From Caprella mutica (Eukaryota > Arthropoda > Malacostraca > Amphipoda > Caprellidae), in the NCBI GenBank assembly GCA_947561585.1, contig CANNZV010000869.1, positions 172,559 through 236,558 on the forward strand: a DNA stretch of 64,000 bases. The letters are read 5' to 3'. The position numbers and the translations under genes are program-made. This document shows positions 23,926 to 33,914 of the stretch, in pieces. The notes below the pieces were generated by a model. It made no database searches, was not told where the DNA came from, and worked only from the letters and a program-made list of their open reading frames with translations. Position 1 is the first letter of the stretch. Every line of letters begins with the position of its first letter.

Positions 23926-26748
23926 TGAGAATATAATCAATCAGTGTAAATAATAAGTGGGGTTTATGCTTGAGTCTCATCAGTAAACAAGTTTTCCACG
24001 TATAGAAAATATAAAGCAGAAATGAAGATGCAAGAAGGCAGCAAGAGTCACGTAGAGTTGAATGCTGAGCAAACACGTTGAACTTGTTCGTTAGAGTCGA
24101 GAGCTCTGCTAATATGTACCAAGAAAGATGTTTGCTGTGGCCTTCCATGAGATTTATTACTCACTTTCCCAAATTTTAAATTCTACAGACTTTTAAAGTA
24201 CATGAATGGAGATTTATTTGTTGTAATAACAACAATTGAAAGTCATAGGAATGTATAATAATGTCAAACGGAATTATTCATGATAAAGTTTACCATTGTT
24301 CATCATTGGTCAAACTTTAGCAGAAAAAACTTAAGATAAAGAAGACATCATAGAGAATGTTCTACATAAGATTTCATAACAACTACTTTTCTCATGTCAT
24401 ATAGGCTTCATGTAAACAAACTTGGATTCTCAACTACGATATATACACTATACACTATACAGCATATCATATATATGCAGCAACATAAACCATCTTCAGG
24501 AAATATCTTAATTTGTAGGTTCAATAAAATTATTATACTAATTGATTATTATTGGTTCAGTAACTCTCAATAACATGTTGGTTTTCAATAACTTGGTGAG
24601 TTTTCGATCATATGTTTTGGTTTTTGGTTGAAAACATTAGTAAAGCATGTCAAAACAATCGGCAGATCTCTAATATTGAAAGTTTTTAGATTTTTGGAAA
24701 AAATACTTGTTCTTCTTAAAAGACAATAAAAACAATGATATTGAGTTCAAAAATTATATAAATAAATAACGCAACACCTTTTCTATTCTCTTCTTCATTT
24801 TACACTTAGGTTGGTTAGAATAAGCCTAAATATACGAAGTTTATGAAATTTCAAGATGTTACATATTGCAAAATAATGTATCGCGCACAATTACACTCAG
24901 AGGTGTAGTTTTGACGCAGAAATATTTGTACGCTAGCTCTTTTTGAAAACAAATGTGCTATTTCTATATTTATAGTCAGTTTTTTCGACATTCTGTTTTG
25001 ACACTCATGTAGAGAAAAATATTGAGACTAATCTAAGACAATGAAAAAGAAAATGAGATATTTTCACGGTTTCCAACCTTAAGTGATATCACACAACATG
25101 AAACTCATGCTTATCCAACATGAAATCTAGTGTGATATTAGTTATTGCTAATCTATAAATTATATAGGCACTGTATCAGACATTCCAGTTAATTTCGTAA
25201 GGGTTTCAGTTTTCTTCAAAAGACTTTTAATGGTTGGGAATAGCAAACAGGTATTGGATACACAGGCTGTATAGAGCCAGACTGAATAGTGCCTCAATAA
25301 TGCAATTCCTGGTGTTATTTATGGTAGTATTATCTAGAATTTGTGGCAACAATTTGTCAGAATAATGTTCTCATTGGTGCATGGCAGAGTTACTGGCATT
25401 GAGAAAGGGTTAAGAAATTGTATTCAATAGAGAAACTTGAACTAATTACTAATTGTTCGACCATGTTTTTCATGCTATTCTGATTACCTCGTTACTGCTT
25501 AATAAAACTATGATACTCCACTGAAATAAAAACTTGAATTATATCAATAAGAGTGGAGACGAAAACATTCAAAATTGAGTGGTCATCTCAATATGAAAGA
25601 GACGCCTTGTTCATTATTATTAAACTACAGGCTTCAGCCATATGCAATATATATAAATCTATATTTGCGTTTTGCGTTCAGATATAATAAATAAAGTGAC
25701 ATATAGGTTAATATCCAATATAATTATATATACAGTGATACATGTGATACAAACTTCAGACACAAAAGTCATAGCGATGACTGAAAAAGAAGATGAGTGA
25801 AATTATCAAAAGTTCAGTCTATGACATTTCTTTGGTCATGGAGTGGATGTTCGACTGGCCTCCTTTTTGCCAACTCAAGAGTGTCGGGATTAAAAATCAT
25901 ACACTCGCGTTATAGGAAAAAAAATGTCACTGTGTCGTGGTATTATAGAGCTTTACTCAAGAGTAGGTTTTAAAATTATGGATCATAAGAATATCATAAA
26001 CGAAATAAAATTAAGGATCAATAAATTTAAAATAATATTGTCAAAACCCGACTCATGAGAGTAAGTTCTTAAGAACTCCATAAAGATTCTTTAGGATTTA
26101 TGTCCTCTATCTGTGAAGAAGCTAGGGTTTGAATTAGATTGAGGTCGGGATATAGATTGCCTGATATCAATGTCTTCGAGGCGTACCTTAAGTTTTTTAT
26201 TCAAGATACAATATAATGGAAGAAGTACGTCAAATACATTATGATACATGTAAATTGTAAAATAGAAAACTTTTAGTCATAATTACATATATTGAAATGA
26301 TATCCTAATTTTTTGTTTCAATTTTCATGAAGTATCAAGACCTGGGCGTGTAACTCTCACTCTTTAATATGTGATTACCTGTTGACCTTAAAAACTCGAG
26401 TAAGCCAAACTAAGACTTCTAAGTAATTAAAAGTCAGGAAGAATAATCAAGAGGCTTCGCGTTGAGCATCTTATAGAGAATTAGCTTGGAAGTTTATTTT
26501 TCGCGTCCAGCAGTTCTTTTTGTGGCTATAAAGGAAGGTAATTTTTCGAAGGTATTTTATTTTGAGTTTAAGGTAGGATTTAATACATTAATTAACTCTC
26601 ATTATTATTGTCTATCCTTAAGCTGTCCTGTGGATGCTATTGTCATTATAAATTATTGAAAAAATGATTAACGATAGAGGAAAATGACAAAAAAAAGACG
26701 AAATAGTACAATGATTAAATATATTTCCTGTTTCTATATATGTATATA
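23926..26748. other. No supported gene; short Tc1-like remnant possible
   Basis: Immediately right of the foldback copy, 23,960-24,150 is richer in G+C and has competing short frames on both strands (minus: MEGHSKHLSWYILAELSTL), none recognised. At 26,128-26,155 the word ttagattgaggtcggga resembles the complement of the SPDLNLI-coding block in the dead Tc1 element at 33.5 kb, and may be all that is left of another copy. The remainder is plain A+T-rich DNA. Confidence 0.4.
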
Positions 26749-26800
26749 CACTACGTGCCACACTTTTGTGCACATCACAAATTTTAGGATAAAATGAGTA
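26749..26800 (+). repeat. Left terminal inverted repeat of the Tc1-type element
   Basis: It begins directly after TA (26,747-26,748). The inner part AAAATGAGTA is also conserved in the right repeat after a block of four mismatches. Confidence 0.95.
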
Positions 26801-26973
26801 AAAATCAATGAAATAAAATGAAATTTGCAGTTAATATGGAAACCCTCACTAGGAGGTTATGTATAAAATTTGAAGGTAATCCGTTGTTTATTAACAGAGT
26901 ATGATCAATTTTTACATTATTTAACCGTGCTACGCTCTTGTGTTTGTTGTCCTCACATTTTTAAATATCGAAA

Positions 26974-27987
26974 ATGAGTCGCCGCCCGTGTCCTTCTGAC
27001 TCTGAAAAGAGTAAGATAGTATCCATGCTGGCTGAGGGACATGATGCAAAGTCTATTTCCACTGAAATCGGTCGTGACCCACGTACAGTGAAGAAATTTA
27101 TTGATGATCCCATGAGGAAGGTCACTCGTAAGGATAAGGGTAAATGGAAAGTAGCAACCAGGCGGAACTTGTCCATGATCAAGAGGGAACTCAAGAGGAA
27201 CTCCACTGCCACAAGTGGGGAAATTTTCAAGAGTGCAGGTATGGAGGAAGTCCCCAAAACCACTCGTTGCAGGATCTTGAGAAGTATGGCTTCTCATGTT
27301 TCACCCGTTATCAGGCTTCCTTTGAAGGAGTCACACAAGAAAGCAAGAGTTTCTTGGGCTGAGAAGTATCTCAAGACAGACTTCCAGACTGTGCTCTTCA
27401 CTGATGAGATGCGAGCGACTCTTGACAGCCCTGACGGTTGGGCAAAGTCATGGACTGCCCATGGCTCTTCTCGTCCTCAGAGGATTCGTCGTCAACAAGG
27501 AGGAGGAGGTGTTATGATGTGGGCTGGAATACTTGGAGACAGATTGGTGGGACCCTTCCATGTACCAGAGGGCGTTAAAATCACGTCAGCTAATTATATT
27601 AGCTTTTTGAAGAACAATTTTGTTCCGTGGCTGAAGAGGAAACCAGCTGCACTCAAGAAAAAGATCATTTTCATGCATGATAACGCCCCGTCCCATGCAG
27701 CTACAGCCACCCGCAGTTACCTGGAAACTCTTAAGTTCTCGGATGATAAATTGATGGTCTGGCCCAGCCTCTCGCCGGATTTAAATCCAATTGAAAACCT
27801 CTGGTCCATATTAAAACAAAAGTTGTATGCGGGAGGACGTCAATTCACAAACAAGGAGGACCTCTGGAGGGAAATTGAGAAAATCTGTGAGAAGATAACA
27901 CCAGATACTATAAATAAGTTGACTAGCTCCATGGATAGACGTCTTTTGAGGGTCGTTGACAAGAGGGGAGGTTTTACTGGGTATTAA
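26974..27987 (+). CDS. Tc1-type DDE transposase, DD37E spacing
   Basis: This is a 337-residue protein that would bind the terminal repeats and cut and rejoin the element at TA sites in the nucleus. Residues about 10-45 (EKSKIVSMLAEGHDAKSIST) form the first helix-turn-helix, followed by a basic linker (about 48-64). A second DNA-binding region lies at about 65-115. The catalytic domain carries D144 (LFTDEM), the Gly box (QQGGGGVMMWAGIL, about 174-187), D236 (FMHDNAPSH) and E274 (SPDLNPIENLW). There are 37 residues between D236 and E274 instead of the 34 of classical Tc1. That spacing is known from the mosquito ITmD37E and the DD37E/TRT families; closer membership is inference. The length is usual for the superfamily, there are no frameshifts, and all three catalytic residues are kept. 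The first ATG of the open frame is taken as the start because helix 1 follows at the usual distance. Frames overlapping on both strands are shadows. Confidence 0.95.
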   Translation: MSRRPCPSDSEKSKIVSMLAEGHDAKSISTEIGRDPRTVKKFIDDPMRKVTRKDKGKWKVATRRNLSMIKRELKRNSTATSGEIFKSAGMEEVPKTTRCRILRSMASHVSPVIRLPLKESHKKARVSWAEKYLKTDFQTVLFTDEMRATLDSPDGWAKSWTAHGSSRPQRIRRQQGGGGVMMWAGILGDRLVGPFHVPEGVKITSANYISFLKNNFVPWLKRKPAALKKKIIFMHDNAPSHAATATRSYLETLKFSDDKLMVWPSLSPDLNPIENLWSILKQKLYAGGRQFTNKEDLWREIEKICEKITPDTINKLTSSMDRRLLRVVDKRGGFTGY

Positions 27988-28288
27988 TAATTAAAATGCA
28001 GTTTTTGTTATAATTTCATTAATTTTGTATTTTCGAAGTAATTAAATTTGCACTCTTGTAGCTCCTGCATATAAATAACACTTTTTGAGTTAAATAAAAT
28101 TGTTTTTGAACGTTATATAAGCACTTCTATCCTCCTGCACAAGAGCGTGGTACTCTGAAATTATACCTTTTTAGGAAAAATCCTTGTCAATTCACCAATA
28201 AGTATCACAGGCATTTGAAATTTCTTGGCATGTTACATCTGTATTGGACAAGTGTCTACTGAAAATTTCAATGGATTTGGATGAGTTA

Positions 28289-28340
28289 TACTCATTTTAC
28301 AGCAAAATGTGTGATCTGCACAAAAGTGTGGCACGTAGTG
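28289..28340 (-). repeat. Right terminal inverted repeat of the Tc1-type element
   Basis: It is the complement of the left repeat and ends GGCACGTAGTG directly before TA (28,341-28,342). Confidence 0.95.
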
Positions 28341-28342
28341 TA

Positions 28343-30957
28343 TAGATGAAAAAATATGTTTTGTATTATCTTGTATGGGTAAATAAGGGAAACATAAAAA
28401 TTGATACACGTTTAATCTCAATATTACTTCTAAATTATATCTTCATTATTTATCACTAAAAGAAAACTAATATATTTTTTTTGGTAAACCTAGCCAGACT
28501 ATATATGACGAAACAATTTGTATTGTTCAATTTTATTACCTCATTTACTTGAGAGTTAAGCAAGGCCTTTAGTAGTTGATTTTGTTGTAAATGTTTATAA
28601 GATCAAAAAATAATAGATTAAAATTATAGAAAAAACTTAAAACTAATGTACATGATAGTAGCCAAATCCACGAAATGTGATACTATGTAGCAGCTTTTTG
28701 TCACTAGCCAATATATATATGGACCATAGAGAAATAATTCAATGTAGCTATACTTTGTAGGCTGGTGATCAATCATAGACTGTACAATTTTTCTTGCTAC
28801 GAGAATAACCTTATAGTTTCTTGCGACCAAAGTTACGAATATTCTTACTTAGAAAGATTTCCCATACATTGCTTAGTGTGAGCAGAAACAGATTATATCA
28901 ATCATTAGTTATTTCATATACATTTTCTGTACTTTCCATAACGTATAAGAAAAATTAATATCAATCATCCCCATAACACCAAATCAATGATTTTTTTTTC
29001 GCTGAAATCGGAAGGTTATATTTTATCGTATACATTTTATAAAATTTGTTAAGGCCTCTTTTTTTTCTGTTGATCAGAGACTGAAAAATATACTAAGACA
29101 AAAATGTTATCATAATTCTATCCATTGTTTATTTTCCATTCGTTACTCTGCACAGAAATTTAAAAAAAATACGCCCATCGTCAACTTATTGAAATTTAAC
29201 AAGAGCTTTCTAACTATTTTTCTTCATTATTATACAATAACTGACGATATCTATCATTGACGACACTATATCATTCATATTCTTTCAATAATCACAATAA
29301 TTTTCCATATCTATTTTTTTGTTCTAGAAGAAAAAAGTAAAAGAAAAATTGAAAAAAAAACTGAATTTTAATCTTAAATAATTATCATCCTTCATAAAAT
29401 AATATTGATTTGTTTAATTCATTCATTCATTCATGATTATTAATTAATTGTATAATCATTATATACTTACACCATTTATAGAATAAACTCCAAGGAATTA
29501 AGTTTATGGCATTGGTTTTGAATGAACCAATGTAGAATAGTATAGCTACATTAAATCTATGAAAAATTTCAGTAGTTTAAGTACAATATTTTCCCTATAC
29601 TTTAATACGTGTCATACACCGTATACATATCACAAGCTAAGTTTTTAATCAGGATCGTCTGAGAAGAGACGATAACCTATAAATAATTCATATTTACTAT
29701 AATTTATAAGTGGAACTTTGACGATTCATTTATCTTGGTGGAAGTAATTATGAATTTCTTAGCATTTCACCTCTACTGGAGATTGAAAGTTCATATCTTC
29801 TATAAGTTTCTACGGAACCTTTTAAGATTTTAAAGATAGTTTACTCCGTACAGTTTATTAAAAGTTAAAGAAGATTTTCTATCCAATTATATATCAACTG
29901 GAGAAATAAGATACAAATAATCAGCTACTGTATATAATATTTTGGTTTCGGTCAACAAAACTAAAACTACAGATAATATTAAATATATACAAATTTTATA
30001 TTCCTATACCAAAATAGACAATCTGAGTACCAATAATCGTATTGGCTAAAGTTTAATATCCATTTGATTGTAATACGCAAAAATCATAAAATTTCAAGGG
30101 AATTAAATTCATAGAAAATAACATACTGAGAAATTAAACAAATTTGACTGTGAATTATAATTAAAGATATTCTTCCCAGTTCACAAACTAAGATAGTTTT
30201 ACATTACATTTGTTTTCACTTTTAAAACGATTAAAATCTTTTGTCTCGATGTAACTAAATGATTTCTTCCCCACTTGAGTGGAGTAAAATAATGTCCGTT
30301 AATTACTTGAATTGCAGTCGTTTGTTGAACAATCACATTAAATTGCAAGGAGAAGAATTCATTTTAATTAATGCTACTAGGGAAAGATTTAACACAAAAA
30401 TACTTTCTATTTTATTCAGTTGAAGATTATAACTTTTCTTACTTTCTGTATGATCAAATTTTGTATGAAAACTAATATTTGGCTCATCGTTTGATTACAA
30501 ATTAATTAGTGAGTGGATTTTATCTCAAAATATTATAAAGTAACTAATATATATCAGATATCGTTTTATAAATATTTAATCGGGATTGTTAGACGATACA
30601 CAATAAGTTTTATTTTCAATTTTACTGCAGTTTGTAAGAACATTTTTTTCTACAATCGACTACAATCGCCGATCAAAAGGACCAGCGATTTTAATTTCGC
30701 CGCAGGGTGGTTGTTAATATTTGATTAGATTAATTAAATAACAAAATGTGATTTTTTGAAAAAGTTATATAATTTAAACTATATGAAATATCGTATGACT
30801 TACTTATTCATTTTTATAAGAATTAGTGAACATCTAAAACAAACCTGTGAATGAAAATACACTATTTGAAAAAAAAATAAGGGAAAATTTTTCTTAAAGA
30901 ATAAAGTGCATGAAAATCTATTCAATTAAAAAGAATTGAAATTTACAAATATATTCC
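28343..30957. other. A+T-rich DNA without recognisable gene
   Basis: No exon, transposase motif or array was found. A small hairpin (CATTGGTT/AACCAATG) lies near 29,510-29,532. Confidence 0.55.
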
Positions 30958-31010
30958 CTGGTAGCAACTTTTCTTTGGCCAATATTGGGACAACATTGGC
31001 CCCAGAATCA
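30958..31010. repeat. Degenerate TTGGCCAATATTGG-type repeat
   Basis: The words tggccaatattggg and acaacattggcccc follow one another here. A looser relative (ccaagtattggcacaatattgccaat) lies at about 60,187-60,212. This looks like an old short tandem repeat or part of a dispersed repeat. Confidence 0.3.
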
Positions 31011-31341
31011 TTGTCACCTGAGGTACACTATTTCTATTTACTAACATACTACCTAAGTTAATTCTGTCAAATAAATATTCTTTTACATGACTGCAATTTT
31101 GTAGAGGTAGCATATATTGAACTATAGTAATTAATTCCAGACTAGAATAATATGAACGAATAACACTATACTAATTATCTATCAGGTATGCCAAATACAG
31201 CTAGCATAACAGTAATGTTTACAATTCATATAATTCACTAGGACTCAATGTTATAATATCGTATTCATATTCATGAACTACACTACTAGCTGATTATAAC
31301 TTCAGTGTATTAAAAACTGAAAATATGTTCAAAGTTAGTAA

Positions 31342-31610
31342 ATAACAAATAGTGTTCCAATAGCACTTTCTGAAGTTATGACTGCTGTACTCCGCTTGGT
31401 AAATCGAGAGCCAAGTATTTTGGATAGAGTTAATTGGAGTGTCAGAACTTTTCTAAAGTTACGGGACTACATTTGAATATGGAGCTGAAGGGATATATTA
31501 TGCCACACTCAGTAACTTCTATACCAACAATATTTGAGGGAATATCCCAAGCAGAAAATAGCAATCGAAAACCCTATAGGTTTCAGGATTATCTATGGTA
31601 AAACGATCGT
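31342..31610 (+). pseudogene. Coding-like region in shifted frames, unrecognised
   Basis: One frame (31,342-31,476) reads SVPIALSEVMTAVLRLVNRE and on to WSVRTFLKLRDYI before a TGA. The overlapping frame then reads NMELKGYIMPHSV and on to YRFQDYLW before a TAA near 31,602. Composition is coding-like in both, as in a gene fragment broken by a frameshift. A third frame is also open further down, so chance is not excluded. No family recognised. Confidence 0.22.
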
Positions 31611-32665
31611 TTACTCACAAAAATGTGTACCCAACTTTGAATTAATGTATTTATATGATTATAATTATATTATAAATCTTTGGCAATGACGGTGCTATAA
31701 TGGATACCAGTAATAATATATAATTTTCAATTTTATTCTAACTCTAATTTATATATTTCTTAAATACAGTATTTGTATTAATTCACATTTAGGTACAGTT
31801 TTTAAGCGTCACCCTGTACATATATACAACATAAAATTATTCGTCAAAAGTCCAATCGAAATTTTTCATAATTATAAAACGCAGTCTATCGTTAAAAAAT
31901 CACCTGTATATATTGATATAAAAATTTAGTGTGAATTAACGATTTATAATCTGATATTTTTTTTGTTACACTATTATTTCAAGATTAAAGTTAATTGAAG
32001 GTAAGTGAATGTAAAAACTGTTTATGACTCGTTTTATGTTCAAACCATTTTTAGAGTTTTCTTCGTCAGGAAACATTACTTCAGGGATATTCTCGTTTAA
32101 TAGTATAATTCAATGTCTGAGAAAATAGAGAACCATTTTTATCTAACAATTTCAAGTAAATTTCAGGGAAAACCTACAGAATATATTCCACTTATCCTGA
32201 TTTTATAGTGTGCACGAAATGATATTGTCATTATTCTAAAATCCTATTGTTTTTTATTTAAATGCTAGCGTTTTATATTATTAATGATGTAAAAATTATT
32301 AATAATTAAATCAAGCCAATTATTTGAACTAGAGATTAATATTAGAATTGTATTCTTGCAACAATTTATTATTACATGCAGCTAGTAGCGGAAAAAATAT
32401 AAGGGTAGGCAAAAACAAGTTATCTAAATCTTTAATTAGTAAGTACAAAACACACATTATTGAAATTTTGCACATATATTCATATAGAACTCATATGTAT
32501 TCGTATGAAATTTCAAAGCATTTGGACAAATATTCTAGGAATAGTTCCATATTTTATTTCAAACACTAAATTTTGCTCTGGTCAAAAGTTAAGGGTAGCC
32601 ATCATAAACTTTGAAATATTCGCGGATATTGGCAATTAACTTAATAATTTGTGAATAATTCTTTG

Positions 32666-32790
32666 CTATATCACTCTAATGCATCTTCTACCACAAAATT
32701 CTAATAATGTTGCACAATATGAAGGAGTTGTCCATCTTCTATTCATCCTCAAGAAATCTTCTACAAGTTTCTCCTCTGATACAGTTTCTA
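32666..32790 (-). pseudogene. Inverted duplicate of the transposase C-terminus
   Basis: Read on the minus strand, this codes EKLVEDFLRMNRRWTTPSYC and on to LLEFCGRRCIRVI before a stop. The normal end of the gene at about 33,600-33,695 has MNRRLIISSYSAKFVEFCGR at the same place. It is part of the long left arm of the dead element, not a separate gene. Confidence 0.7.
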
Positions 32791-32829
32791 ATTGTCGTTG
32801 CAAGAGATTTTTAATGCCAACATATTGTG

Positions 32830-33690
32830 GCTCAACATAAGCAATATGGAGTTGATGATTCCAAACCGAAGAATGGTAAACTTCCCAGAGCATTGCTGAG
32901 AAAAGATCATGCAAGTCTTCAAAGTAGCTTGCAAGGTAGTTTCAACACTTCTGGTCAAATATTTCGTGAGATAGATGTCATGTCTGGTGGTACAGTGTCC
33001 CAGTCTACTTTTTCGCTTCGACTTCAACAAGTTGATTTGCAATAATTTGTCCCTGCATCGAAGCTTTAAATCTCAAAAAAGAAACGGAAAGTGATACTTG
33101 TGTTTTGTCATGAGTATATGTCGTTTGGTCGATTGATCAGTGATCGAAAAAACATTCTAGTGATGATGGAAGAAAAATAGAAGTCTTTGGTTCTAATAGG
33201 AAAGTACAAATTAAACGTAAAGTAGGGGAAACGTTAACTCAGAACTGCGTCAAGAAAACGGTTAATTTTGGTGGAGGTAAAGTGATGGTCTTGGTGGTCA
33301 TTTTTTCTGCTGCACCTGGTCCCATTGTTCGTCTACGAGGAATAGTTATTGCAGAAGTATAAAACAGCTCTTTCGTCATCATACTCTCCCCTATCAACAA
33401 GCAGCTGACCCTTAACCACAGAGTTTCAAGCAGGACAACGTACCCAACTACTCAGATAAAAAAGTTACGACTTTATTAGAAGATGAATAAATTGCTTTAA
33501 TGAACTGGCTTTCACAGAGTCCTGACCTCAATCTAATTGAGATTGTTTGGACAATAATTGGAGACTACACGAAGAAGAAACACAAGAAATGTGGAAGAAT
33601 TATGGACATTTTTCGAGGATGAATAGAAGATTGATAATTTCTTCATATTCTGCCAAATTTGTAGAATTTTGTGGTAGAAGATGTATTGAA
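32830..33690 (+). pseudogene. Broken Tc1-type transposase gene
   Basis: Recognisable blocks follow in order but in different frames. An N-terminal region (SKPKNGKLPRALLRKDHASL and onward) ends at a stop at 33,043. A block with SDDGRKIEVFGSNRK keeps the first catalytic Asp region (about 33,160). VNFGGGKVMV is the Gly box (about 33,260). FQAGQRTQ stands where QQDNVP-type sequence is normally found (about 33,425). NWLSQSPDLNLIEIVW (about 33,505-33,550) keeps the third catalytic block with Glu. The end, FVEFCGRRCIEVI, is duplicated inverted in the left arm. Stops and frameshifts throughout show that it is inactive. Confidence 0.75.
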
Positions 33691-33914
33691 GTGATATAAT
33701 AAAGAATTATTCACAAACTATTGAGTTAATTAAGTAAAATATGGAACTATCCCTAGAATATTTGTTCAAATGCTTTGAAATTTCATACGAAAACATATGA
33801 GCTCTATATCAAAATACATGCAAATTTTCAATAATGTGTGTTTTGTACTTTTTATGAAATTAAAGATTTAGATAACTTGTTTTTGCCTACCATTGTATTT
33901 TGTCCGCTACTGTA

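Larger units (their letters stand above)
26749..28340 (+). mobile_element. Intact Tc1-type transposon
   Basis: The element is 1,592 bp long and is flanked by TA on both sides, the standard Tc1/mariner target duplication. Terminal inverted repeats of 52 bp (26,749-26,800 and 28,289-28,340) begin CACTACGTGCCACACTTTTG; I count six mismatches, and the outer 24 bp are identical. Between them lies one uninterrupted transposase gene, about 170 bp inside the left repeat. AATAAA at 28,093-28,098 could serve as its poly(A) signal. Intact ends plus an intact gene suggest a young insertion that may still be autonomous. Confidence 0.95.
32385..33912 (+). mobile_element. Dead Tc1-type element with long inverted ends
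   Basis: The right end reads ...TTTGTCCGCTACTG before TA (33,913-33,914). The left end reads (c)TAGTAGCGGAAAAAAT and appears to have lost two bases. The ends are inverted copies over about 400 bp (32,385-about 32,790 and about 33,590-33,912), far longer than normal Tc1 ends. The extended arms include the transposase 3' coding end: the left arm, read on the minus strand, repeats its C-terminal codons (FLRMNRRWT...FCGRRCI). The 3' end of the element has therefore been copied in inverse orientation at its 5' end. Confidence 0.75.

Noticed and set aside
26953..27297. Minus-strand frames of 100 and 114 codons over the Tc1-type transposase
   Set aside because: They are shadows of the real plus-strand gene, which carries all conserved motifs.
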